15,716 nucleotides of DNA, taken from positions 1-15,716 of the forward strand of contig JAULUH010000161.1 in assembly GCA_032111745.1 (NCBI GenBank). The letters are read 5' to 3'. Positions 9,021 through 15,704 of the stretch are shown here, piece after piece. Position numbers and translations under genes: made by a program. The stretch is from JAULUH01 sp032111745 (GTDB lineage Bacteria > Chloroflexota > Anaerolineae > JAAEKA01). Under the pieces are notes generated by a model. It made no database searches and was not told where the DNA came from. It saw nothing but the letters and a program-made list of their open reading frames with translations. Numbering within the stretch: position 1 is the stretch's first letter; the number at the start of each line of letters is the position of its first letter.

Positions 9021-10018
9021 GCCAGCTCCTCCCAGATGTCGTCGTAGTTCGAGCTGGTGAGGCCGCCCACCCGCTCCTGGTCCCACGACACGCTGTCCTC
9101 CCGCGGCTCGACATGGGTCGTGATGTAGATGTTGGGCAGCCGGCCCTGGATCTCGTCGTCGATGCGTTGCACCAGGTCATGCGCCTCTTGCACGGAGGTG
9201 TCGCCGGGCAGCAGCAGGTGAAAGTCCACGAAGCGCCGCGGCCCCGACTTGCGCGTGCGCAGACCGTGATACGGCAGCTCGTCACCAGCCACCGCCGTGA
9301 TAGCCTCCTGGATGGTGGCTACCTCCTCCGGAGGCAGCGTCGCATCCATCAGCCCCGCGGTCGAGCGCCGTAGCAGGCTGATGCCCACCACCACGATATT
9401 GATCGCCACCAGGATGGCGATCACCGGGTCCAGCCACGCCCAGCCGGTCAGCCAGACAATGCCCACCCCCGCCACCACGCCGATGGAGGTCCACACGTCG
9501 GTCATCAGGTGGTGCGCATCCGCCTCCAGCGCGATGCTATCGTGCTGCCTGGCTACCCGCAGCATGATGCGGGAGACCACGAAGTTGATGCCCGAGGCCA
9601 CCAGCGCAATTGCGCTGCCCAGGCCCAGGTTAGTCAGCTCCTGCGGATTGAGCAGGCGCTGCACGGCGGCGAAGATGATCGTCCCCGCCGCGATGATGAT
9701 CAGCGTGCCCTCGGCGCCGCTGGAGAAGTATTCGACCTTGTCGTGGCCGTAGGCGTGGGTGTCGTCCGGCGGCCGGCCGGCTACGGTCAGAGCAATGAAC
9801 GCCATCAGGGCTGCCGACAGGTTAACCAGCGACTCCGCGGCGTCCGACAGCAGGCCGACCGATCCGGTGATGAGGTAGGCGCCGAATTTCAGCACCAGCG
9901 TAGCCACGGCGGCACCCACCGACAACAGCGCCACCCGGCGGGTGATAGACATGCCCGGCCGGGCCGGCTTTGTGGAGTCGTGTGAGTAATCCACCGTGCG
10001 ATCCATCGGTGATTCCAT
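8978..10018 (-). CDS. Cation diffusion facilitator (CDF) metal efflux transporter, FieF-like
   Basis: This is a 346-residue divalent-metal/proton antiporter of the inner membrane. The N-terminal part has six hydrophobic segments. The TM2 motif S-D-A-A-E-S-L-V-N (58-66) and TM5 motif A-D-A-H-H-L-M-T-D (166-174) form the transport site, with D-D-T-H-A-Y-G-H-D-K-V-E (85-96) between TM2 and TM3. The cytoplasmic dimerisation domain (about 222-310) has H-G-L-R-T-R-K-S-G, F-V-D-F-H-L and T-H-V-E, including probable metal ligands His251, His267, His302 and Glu304. By alignment to E. coli FieF, its Asp45/Asp49 become Glu62/Asn66, while His170/Asp174 are kept, so metal preference is uncertain. The start ATG at 10018 lacks a clear ribosome site; M5 (10006) is possible. 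The 3' end overlaps the MFS gene tail-to-tail. Confidence 0.93.
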   Translation of the reverse strand: MESPMDRTVDYSHDSTKPARPGMSITRRVALLSVGAAVATLVLKFGAYLITGSVGLLSDAAESLVNLSAALMAFIALTVAGRPPDDTHAYGHDKVEYFSSGAEGTLIIIAAGTIIFAAVQRLLNPQELTNLGLGSAIALVASGINFVVSRIMLRVARQHDSIALEADAHHLMTDVWTSIGVVAGVGIVWLTGWAWLDPVIAILVAINIVVVGISLLRRSTAGLMDATLPPEEVATIQEAITAVAGDELPYHGLRTRKSGPRRFVDFHLLLPGDTSVQEAHDLVQRIDDEIQGRLPNIYITTHVEPREDSVSWDQERVGGLTSSNYDDIWEELAQADDPARAAPPAS

Positions 10019-10033
10019 TTAGGTCTATTCAGA

Positions 10034-10045
10034 TGTTGTCCAACA
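10034..10045. promoter_or_regulatory. Short palindrome upstream of the CDF gene
   Basis: TGTTGTCCAACA is two 5-bp arms around a 2-nt centre, 16 nt before the CDF start codon. It could be a regulator site, but palindromes this short are frequent by chance and no good promoter was found around it. Confidence 0.2.
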
Positions 10046-10077
10046 ATGGATCAACCTGAGGCTATTGAAAAGTTGGT

Positions 10078-10340
10078 TTACGTGCTGGCAGACGGAGATC
10101 GGCGAGCGGCCTTCTTCTGTGTTACTGGCATAGTCGCAATCAAGGCGCGCAGTATGGCGTTGACCGATTCGGGCGTCGTAAAGACTTCGGAAACGTCCGG
10201 GTCGAGCATCACCACAACCTGGCTCTTGTCATTTGCCCCGCAAACCGGTTGGGACGAGCCCTGCTATAGTCCAGATCATACTCTGGGCGCAAATCATCAT
10301 TTGTGTCATACTCTGCTTCAGGAGTTGAGGTCGTCTTCAT
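10078..10340 (-). pseudogene. Frameshifted antitoxin gene (BrnA-like / CopG-like type)
   Basis: Reading from ATG 10340 gives a start rich in acidic residues, then L-R-P-E-Y-D-L-D-Y-S-R-A-R-P-N-R-F-A-G (17-35). The frame then goes out of register and stops. In another frame the protein continues S-Q-V-V-V-M-L-D-P-D-V-S-E-V-F, then P-E-S-V-N-A-I-L-R-A-L-I and a TAA at 10078-10080. The join lies at a run of four G on the minus strand (10236-10239). Adding one G restores an 87-residue protein reading F-A-G-A-N-D-K-S-Q-V-V-V. The pattern PEYD..., NRFA, VVxLDPDV, VNxxLRxLI is that of small type II antitoxins that accompany BrnT/RelE-like toxins (family recognition from memory). A homopolymer sequencing error cannot be excluded. 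Confidence 0.6.
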
Positions 10341-10427
10341 AGTCTTGTCGTTGCGACGATCCCATTCGAAGCGATAAGGCATCTGGCTCGCCTGCTGTCT
10401 TTGATAGCGGACAAAGTTACGCTTCAT
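10341..10427 (-). pseudogene. Possible remnant of a toxin gene (BrnT-like N-terminus)
   Basis: Directly upstream of and in frame with the antitoxin remnant is M-P-Y-R-F-E-W-D-R-R-N-D-K-T (10382-10341), preceded by M-K-R-N-F-V-R-Y-Q-R-Q-Q-A-S-Q (10427-10383). The Y-R-F-E-W-D-x-R-K/N start is typical of BrnT ribonuclease toxins, whose gene normally precedes brnA. Here only about 14 residues remain, so most of the toxin would have been lost by an internal deletion that fused its start to the antitoxin. The match is short and could be chance. Confidence 0.35.
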
Positions 10428-10440
10428 ATGATATCATATG
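10425..10440. promoter_or_regulatory. Perfect 16-bp palindrome at the toxin-antitoxin promoter
   Basis: CATATGATATCATATG reads identically on both strands and contains TATGAT, a good -10 hexamer, in both directions. It overlaps the first ATG of the remnant toxin frame (10427-10425). Autoregulated toxin-antitoxin promoters commonly carry such an operator for the antitoxin. A second inverted repeat, AGCTCA-5 nt-TGAGCT, lies at 10456-10472. No good -35 was found on either side. Confidence 0.45.
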
Positions 10441-10621
10441 TGCGCCCAGAGGGGTAGCTCACGCGCTGAGCTGACGGATTATCGGACGCTATCTGACTTC
10501 ACGAATGCTTGGCCACTAGCTCTTGTCAGTTGAGTCTGCAGCAGTCTGCAAGTGTGCAGCTATCTGGGCAATATCCAGCCTTGTGAAAGCATGCATCCCA
10601 TTGCCTTCACCCGGAACCAGC

Positions 10622-13207
10622 ATGTCCATTGAATCCATCATCCAGTCCTTGCGCCTGGACGCCACCTTCTACGCCCACGTGACCGCCTGGCAACGCCTGC
10701 CGGCCCAGCCTGCCCGTACTGTGCCCTTCCCTGCGGCCCTCGACGACAGGCTGGCCGCCGCCCTGCGCCAGCAGGGGATCCACGCCCTCTACACCCACCA
10801 GGCGGCAGCCTGGCATGCGGCATCCAGTGGCCATCATGTCGCCGTCGTCACCCCCACGGCCAGCGGCAAGACCCTCTGCTATAACCTGCCTGTGCTGCAC
10901 ACCCTCTTGGACACTCCGACCGGCCGCGCCCTCTACCTCTTCCCCACCAAGGCCCTGGCCCAGGATCAGCTGGCCGGGCTCCAGGCCCTGGAGCGGGCGC
11001 TGCCCTCTCAGACATCCATCTCTCCTGCCACCTACGATGGCGACACCCCCCAGCGCCACCGGCCCGCGGTGCGCGAGCGCGCCCGCATCGTGCTCAGCAA
11101 TCCCGACATGCTGCACACCGGGATACTTCCCCACCACCCCCGCTGGGCGACCTTCTTCGCCAACCTGCGCTTCGTGGTCGTCGACGAGCTCCACGCCTAT
11201 CGCGGCGTGTTCGGCAGCCATGTCGCCAACGTGCTGCGCCGGCTGCGCCGCGTCTGCCGCTTCTACGGCAGCGACCCCCAGTTCATCTGCACCTCTGCCA
11301 CCATCGCCAACCCGCGGGAGCACGCCGAGCGCCTGCTGGAGACCCCCATCGTCCTGGTCGATGACGACGGCGCCCCCCGGGGCGAGCGCCATTTCGTCTT
11401 CTATAACCCACCCATCGTCGACCTGGAGCTGGGCCTGCGCCGCTCCAGCACCCTGGAGGCTGAGGCCATCGCCGCCCGCCTGGTGGCGGGCGATGTGCAG
11501 ACCATCGTCTTCGCTCGCTCCCGGCTCACTACGGAGCTGCTCCTGACCTACCTGCGGGAGCGCGTGGCCCAATCCTCCGGCCCCGGCCCTAAGGACCCAT
11601 CCTCCATTCGCGGTTACCGGGGGGGCTACCTGCCCAACGAGCGCCGGGCCATCGAGCGAGGCCTGCGCGATGGCAGCGTGCGCGCGGTGGTCGCCACCAA
11701 TGCCCTGGAGCTGGGCGTGGACATCGGCGGGTTGGACGCCGCGGTGCTCACGGGCTTCCCTGGCACCATCGCCAGCACCTGGCAGCAGGCGGGACGCGCC
11801 GGCCGGCAGGGCGCCGTCTCCCTGGCCATCCTGGTGGCCACGGCCGGCCCCCTGGACCAGTACATCATCAACCACCCCGAGTACTTCTTCGCCCGCAGCC
11901 CCGAGCACGCCCTGGCCAACCCTGACAACCTGGTCATTCTCAGCAACCACATCGCCTGCGCCGCCTTCGAGCTGCCCTTCAGGCCTGGCGAATCCTTCGG
12001 TACCATCGACTATACCGAGGAAGTGCTGGCCTACCTGCGCGATAGCGGCGTGGTGCAGCAGCATGGCGGCGACTGGTTCTGGATGGGCGAGGGCAGCCCG
12101 GCCCAGGGCATCAGCCTGCGCACGGCCTCACCCGACAACGTGGTCATCCACGCCCGCCAGGCGCCCTTGCCCGGTGACCCGGTAAACCCTGTCGTGATCG
12201 GCGAGCTGGAGCGAGAGGCCGTCCCGCTGCTGCTTTACGAAGGGGCAATTTACTTGCACGAGGGCCAGAGCTACCTGGTGGAGCGCCTGGACTGGGACAA
12301 CGGCCAGGCATTGGTCACCCCTGCGGCGGTCGACTACTATACCGAGGCTGGCGTCGATCAACAGGTAGACGTGCTGGGCACACAGGAGGAAACCGCGGAG
12401 GGCGGCGTGCAGCGGGCCTACGGGCCGGTGCAGGTAGCCAGCCGTGCCAGCGCCTACCGCAAGGTGAAGCTGCACACCCATGAGACCCTGGGCTACGGCC
12501 AGATCGATCTACCCGAGCAGGTGCTGGAGACCGATGCTTACTGGCTGGCGTTCACCGAGGAGCTGCTGGAGCCGCTGCGGCTGGCCGGCCAGTGGCGCAG
12601 CGACCCCAACGACTACGGACCGAACTGGCCGCAACAGCGCGCGGCGGCCCGGGCTCGCGACGGCTACCGCTGCACCCGCTGCGGCGCCGCCGAGCGCGGC
12701 GGCCGCGAGCACGACGTGCACCACAAGCGTCCCTTCCGCGCCTTTGGCTACGTGCCCGGCCTCAACCAGGCCTACCGCCAGGCCAACGAGCTGGGCAACC
12801 TGGCTACCCTCTGCCGGTCGTGCCACCAGCTGGTGGAACGGGGGCAGCGCGTGCGCACCGGCCTGGCCGGCCTGGCCTACGTCCTGGGCAACGTGGCCCC
12901 CCTGCATCTCATGTGCGACCCGCGCGACCTGGGCGTCGCCGTCGAGACCCGTGATCCCACTTCGGGCCTGCCCACCGTCACCATCTACGAAAAGATACCC
13001 GCCGGCATCGGCTTCAGCCAGCGCCTCTACGAGCTTCACGGCGACCTCTTGGCCGCCGCCGCCGACACTGTCCGCCGCTGCCCCTGTCGCTCCGGCTGCC
13101 CGGCCTGTGTCGGCCCCACCTCCGGCGACGTCGACACCGACGTCGACCCCAAGGCCCTCACCCTGGCCCTCCTTCATGCCTGCCTGGCAGCCACGCCGGC
13201 ACCCTAG
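10622..13207 (+). CDS. DEAD/DEAH helicase, YprA/MrfA type, with HNH nuclease-like module
   Basis: This is an 861-residue superfamily 2 helicase. Motif I is T-P-T-A-S-G-K-T (77-84), motif II D-E-L-H (188-191), motif III T-S-A-T (224-227), and motif VI Q-Q-A-G-R-A-G-R (388-395). The C-terminus has the cysteine cluster C-P-C-x3-C-P-A-C (820-829) of the DUF1998/MrfA zinc domain; in Bacillus subtilis, MrfA acts in mitomycin-lesion repair with the nuclease MrfB. Between these parts, at about 675-740, is an HNH-like module: C684-x2-C687, D-V-H-H (His700/His701), Asn726 and C731-x2-C734-H735. No mrfB homologue is adjacent. ATG 10622 begins M-S-I-E-S-I-I; upstream in-frame starts give unlikely sequence, although the ribosome site here is only a weak GGAA. 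A DNA repair role is inferred from the family. Confidence 0.9.
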   Translation: MSIESIIQSLRLDATFYAHVTAWQRLPAQPARTVPFPAALDDRLAAALRQQGIHALYTHQAAAWHAASSGHHVAVVTPTASGKTLCYNLPVLHTLLDTPTGRALYLFPTKALAQDQLAGLQALERALPSQTSISPATYDGDTPQRHRPAVRERARIVLSNPDMLHTGILPHHPRWATFFANLRFVVVDELHAYRGVFGSHVANVLRRLRRVCRFYGSDPQFICTSATIANPREHAERLLETPIVLVDDDGAPRGERHFVFYNPPIVDLELGLRRSSTLEAEAIAARLVAGDVQTIVFARSRLTTELLLTYLRERVAQSSGPGPKDPSSIRGYRGGYLPNERRAIERGLRDGSVRAVVATNALELGVDIGGLDAAVLTGFPGTIASTWQQAGRAGRQGAVSLAILVATAGPLDQYIINHPEYFFARSPEHALANPDNLVILSNHIACAAFELPFRPGESFGTIDYTEEVLAYLRDSGVVQQHGGDWFWMGEGSPAQGISLRTASPDNVVIHARQAPLPGDPVNPVVIGELEREAVPLLLYEGAIYLHEGQSYLVERLDWDNGQALVTPAAVDYYTEAGVDQQVDVLGTQEETAEGGVQRAYGPVQVASRASAYRKVKLHTHETLGYGQIDLPEQVLETDAYWLAFTEELLEPLRLAGQWRSDPNDYGPNWPQQRAAARARDGYRCTRCGAAERGGREHDVHHKRPFRAFGYVPGLNQAYRQANELGNLATLCRSCHQLVERGQRVRTGLAGLAYVLGNVAPLHLMCDPRDLGVAVETRDPTSGLPTVTIYEKIPAGIGFSQRLYELHGDLLAAAADTVRRCPCRSGCPACVGPTSGDVDTDVDPKALTLALLHACLAATPAP

Positions 13208-13280
13208 ACCTCATGCCGTTCGTCCCTCCTCGCCCCGTGCCCTCATCCCCTTCACGCCATCGCTCTGTCCAAACGTCCTC

Positions 13281-13478
13281 CCTTCGTGCCCTTCGTGCTT
13301 CGTGCCTTCGCGGCCCTTCGCGTCATCGTGGTCCAAATCCCCACTCCCTTCGTGCCCTTCGTGCTTCGTGCCTTCGCGGCCCTTCGCGTCATCGTGGTCC
13401 AAATCCCCACTCCCTTCGTGCCCTTCGTGCTTCGTGCCTTCGCGGCCCTTCGCGTCATCGTGGTCCAAATCCCCCGCC
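13281..13478. repeat. 66-bp tandem repeat, three units plus degenerate flanks
   Basis: Units start at 13281, 13347 and 13413 with CCTTCGTGCCCTTCGTGCTT. The first two are identical as far as I can read, and the third diverges over its last few bases. Degenerate partial copies flank them (about 13251-13280 and 13479-13500). Each unit contains smaller CTTCGTGC/CTTCGCG sub-repeats and ends GGTCCAAATCCCCACTC. Because 66 is divisible by 3, frames stay open on both strands (for example H-E-G-H-E-G-type peptides on the minus strand), but these have no ribosome site or domain and are not called as genes. Similar CACGAAGG-rich repeats are common intergenic elements in several phyla. Confidence 0.85.
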
Positions 13479-13524
13479 CGTCGCGTCATCGTGACCCAAA
13501 CCTACCACGCCAAACCTGGACCGC

Positions 13525-13553
13525 TTGTCAAATCGGCCCGGGTGACCTATAAT
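13525..13553 (+). promoter_or_regulatory. Near-consensus sigma70-type promoter of the oxoamine synthase gene
   Basis: TTGTCA (13525-13530), a 17-nt spacer and a perfect TATAAT (13548-13553). Transcription should begin near 13560, leaving a leader of about 19 nt that contains AGGAGG (13565-13570). This is the best promoter in the window and implies steady expression. Confidence 0.75.
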
Positions 13554-13578
13554 CCAATCTTGTCAGGAGGGCTATGTG

Positions 13579-14760
13579 ATGGCTGATATCTTCCAAAAGG
13601 CATTCGACTACACAACCGTCAAAGAGGCGATCGCGGCCGGCTACTACCCCTACTTCATCCCGATGGATGGCAACGAGGGCACCGAGGTCGTGTACCACGG
13701 TCGCCGGCTGCTGATGTTCGGCTCCAACAACTACCTCGGCCTGACCACCCATCCCAAGGTACGCCAGGCTGCGATCGACGCCATCCAGCAGTACGGCACC
13801 AGCTGCACCGGCTCGCGCTTCCTCAATGGCACTCTGGCCATGCACGAGCAGTTGGAGGCTGAGCTGGCCGAGTGGGTCGGCAAGCCCGCCGCCCTGGTCT
13901 TCAGCACCGGCTACCAGACCAACCTGGGCGTCATCTCCGCCCTGGTGGGACGCCGTGACTTCGCCGTCCTCGACAAAGACGATCACGCCAGCATCGTCGA
14001 CGGGGCCCAGATGGCCTTCGGCACCACCAAGCGCTTTCGCCACAACGACATGGCCGACCTGGAGCGGGTGCTGGCAAGCCTCTCGTGTGAATCTGGTAAA
14101 TTCGTTGTGGTCGACGGCCTGTTCAGCATGGAAGGCGATATCGCCCCCCTGCCCGACATCATCCCCCTGTGCCAGAAGTTCGGCGCGCGGCTGATGGTGG
14201 ACGATGCCCATGCCATGGGCGTGCTGGGTGGGGGCCGCGGCACCGCGGCCCACTTCGGCGTCACCGGCCAGGTGGACCTGATCATGTCCACCTTCAGCAA
14301 GTCCTTCGCCAGCCTGGGCGGCTTTGTCGCCGGCGATCCCGACGTCATCGCCTTCGTCAAGCACCACGGGCGCTCCATGATCTTCAGCGCCAGCGCACCT
14401 CCCAGCAACACGGCGGCAGCCCTGGCCGCCCTCCACGTGATGCGCACCGAGCCGGAGTTCGTGCAGCGGGTCAACGACAACGGTGCCTATATGCGGCAGG
14501 CGTTGAATCAGCTCGGCTTTGACACCGGCAACAGCTGTACCCCCGTGGTGCCCATCATCATCGGCCCCGATCAGCTCTGCTTCTTCGTCTGGAAACAGCT
14601 CTTCAACGCCGGGATCTTCGTCAACCCTGTGATCAGCCCCGCCGTGCCCCAGGGCCGCGCCCTGCTTCGCACCAGCTACATGGCCACCCACACGCGGGAC
14701 CAGCTGGACCGCGCCCTGGAGATCTACGCCGAGGTCGGAAGAGCCGTCGGCTTGATATAG
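13579..14760 (+). CDS. PLP-dependent alpha-oxoamine synthase (serine palmitoyltransferase/KBL/BioF family)
   Basis: This 393-residue fold-type I enzyme is expected to condense an amino acid with an acyl-CoA, releasing CO2. ATG 13579 sits 8 nt after AGGAGG; a GTG at 13576 is a less likely alternative. Landmarks are N-N-Y-L-G-L (50-55), G-T-S-C-T-G-S-R-F-L-N-G-T (73-85), PLP-stacking His136 in D-D-H-A-S-I-V-D-G, V-D-D-A-H-A-M-G (207-214) with Asp208 and His211, and the Schiff-base Lys241 in S-T-F-S-K-S-F-A-S-L-G-G-F. That last motif and the following H-H-G-R-S-M-I-F-S-A-S resemble serine palmitoyltransferase-like enzymes more than glycine acetyltransferase (G-T-L-G-K-A) or BioF. No biotin, threonine or sphingolipid genes are adjacent, so the substrate is open. 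The gene has its own strong promoter. Confidence 0.9.
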   Translation: MADIFQKAFDYTTVKEAIAAGYYPYFIPMDGNEGTEVVYHGRRLLMFGSNNYLGLTTHPKVRQAAIDAIQQYGTSCTGSRFLNGTLAMHEQLEAELAEWVGKPAALVFSTGYQTNLGVISALVGRRDFAVLDKDDHASIVDGAQMAFGTTKRFRHNDMADLERVLASLSCESGKFVVVDGLFSMEGDIAPLPDIIPLCQKFGARLMVDDAHAMGVLGGGRGTAAHFGVTGQVDLIMSTFSKSFASLGGFVAGDPDVIAFVKHHGRSMIFSASAPPSNTAAALAALHVMRTEPEFVQRVNDNGAYMRQALNQLGFDTGNSCTPVVPIIIGPDQLCFFVWKQLFNAGIFVNPVISPAVPQGRALLRTSYMATHTRDQLDRALEIYAEVGRAVGLI

Positions 14761-14791
14761 ATAGCTGCCCTGTGCCAGCGCCCCATACATT

Positions 14792-14890
14792 CGTGTCATG
14801 CTGAGTGGCTCAATCAGCCACCACTGCAAGCGCACACAACCTCACCAGCACCCACCGTTCGTACGAGCACGCGCCGCAACGAAGCATCTC
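14792..14890. repeat. Dispersed ~100-bp intergenic repeat, copy B
   Basis: It starts CGTGTCATGCTGA, carries the identical 20-nt core at 14854-14873 and ends GAAGCATCTC, matching the copy at 7441-7541. The interior hairpin is different in sequence but in a similar place: GTGGCT (14805-14810) with AGCCAC (14816-14821). It lies between the convergent oxoamine synthase and HEAT-repeat genes, so it could also end transcripts from both sides, though no T-run follows. Confidence 0.7.
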
Positions 14891-14897
14891 GCCTCCG

Positions 14898-15587
14898 CTA
14901 GCGGTACTCCTCGTTCAGCTGCGCCAGCGCCCGCTCCGCCTCGGCCCGCACCTCTGCGTCGGGGTCGTTGGCTGCGATGCTCGCCAGCGCCGGCCGCACT
15001 CGTGGCGAATCGATCTGCGACAACGACCACACCGCGGCCTTGCGCGCGCCAGGATCTTCATCGTGGTTGGCCACCCGCAGCAACGGATTCAACGCCAGGG
15101 GAGATCGGAAAAACCCTAACAAATCGGCCGCGTTGCGCCGCTTGGCCGCCCGGCCGTCCAGTAGGCTGGTCGCCAGCGCCTGTATGGCCGCCTCGTCCCC
15201 GTACAGCAGCCCAATCTGGGCCGCGTTGCGTCGCGGCGTCAGCTCGTCGTCGGCCAGGGCCCCGGTCAGAGCCTGCAAGGCCCGGCCTGTGCCTATGCCA
15301 CCCAGCGCAATTGCGGCCGGGCGGGGCGCCACCGAGGTATTGAAAATCTCGATCAGGCGTGGCACCGCCCCCGCCCCCGCAAAGCCCAGTGCCGCCAGCT
15401 GCTCGCCAGCCCGCTCCGCCGCCAACAGGTCTTCGCCCGCCAGCGCCGCCAGCAGGGCCTCGATCTCCTGCCCCGTCACCTGGCCCTGGGCGCAGGTTGG
15501 GGCCACGGCCATCACGGCCAGTGCAAGGGCCAGGAGCAACGCCGGCAATCTCTGCCGGACCAAGGCGGAAAGGCGTGTGCAACTCAT
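14898..15587 (-). CDS. Secreted HEAT-repeat protein
   Basis: This is a 229-residue protein with an N-terminal signal peptide: basic start (R5, R11, R13), hydrophobic core about 14-29, and a probable cleavage near V-A-P-T-C-A-Q (28-34). The mature part is a chain of about five helical pairs of PBS-lyase/HEAT_2 type with typical phrases A-A-I-A-L-G-G-I-G (91-99), R-R-N-A-A-Q-I-G-L-L (119-128), R-R-N-A-A-D-L-L-G (150-158), A-R-K-A-A-V-W-S-L-S (181-190) and V-R-A-E-A-E-R-A-L (213-221). Such solenoids mediate protein-protein contacts, so no enzymatic role is claimed. ATG 15587 is chosen because it places the signal peptide at the N-terminus; GGGAG lies 14 nt upstream, which is distant. A frame extension to 15698 would run through the inverted repeat and is unlikely. 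Confidence 0.8.
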   Translation of the reverse strand: MSCTRLSALVRQRLPALLLALALAVMAVAPTCAQGQVTGQEIEALLAALAGEDLLAAERAGEQLAALGFAGAGAVPRLIEIFNTSVAPRPAAIALGGIGTGRALQALTGALADDELTPRRNAAQIGLLYGDEAAIQALATSLLDGRAAKRRNAADLLGFFRSPLALNPLLRVANHDEDPGARKAAVWSLSQIDSPRVRPALASIAANDPDAEVRAEAERALAQLNEEYR

Positions 15588-15637
15588 GATGATGCGTATA
15601 CTCCCGAACTGAGAGGGTTGCTGTGGTATCCGTGGCG

Positions 15638-15704
15638 TAGGGCATGAATGGCTTGGCGAGGCGTGGCGGCCGCCGCCACGCCGCGCCCAGCCAATCATGC
15701 CCTA
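15638..15704. repeat. 67-bp near-perfect inverted repeat
   Basis: Two 33-nt arms (15638-15670 and 15672-15704) flank a single central base, with only three mismatches. The outer ends are TAGGGCATGA and TCATGCCCTA, and the centre is GGCGTGGCGGC/GCCGCCACGCC. It would form a very stable hairpin in DNA or RNA. It lies upstream of the HEAT-repeat gene, and no T-run follows on either strand in the orientation a terminator needs. It is probably a REP/MITE-like element. Confidence 0.85.

Noticed and set aside
10046..10342. 98-codon plus-strand frame between the CDF and helicase genes
   Set aside because: It is antisense to the recognisable antitoxin remnant and has no ribosome site or domain.
10515..10636. 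Minus-strand peptide ending G-M-H-A-F-T-R-L-D-I-A-Q-I-A-A-H-L-Q, possible gene remnant
   Set aside because: Composition looks protein-like, but it is about 40 codons, overlaps the helicase start and matches no family I can name.
10607..12064. 485-codon minus-strand frame opposite the helicase
   Set aside because: Length is explained by high GC and codon bias of the opposite strand; the sequence has no family features, whereas the plus strand has all helicase motifs.
13281..13478. Possible CRISPR array
   Set aside because: Units are contiguous 66-mers without unique spacers and have internal sub-repeats; no cas genes nearby.
13211..13494. Repeat-encoded frames on both strands (peptides such as HEGHEG repeats)
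   Set aside because: They arise only because the 66-bp unit is a multiple of three; no ribosome sites or conserved context.
13528..14835. 435-codon minus-strand frame opposite the oxoamine synthase
   Set aside because: Shadow frame without start signal or domain; it would cover a near-consensus plus-strand promoter and a clear enzyme gene.
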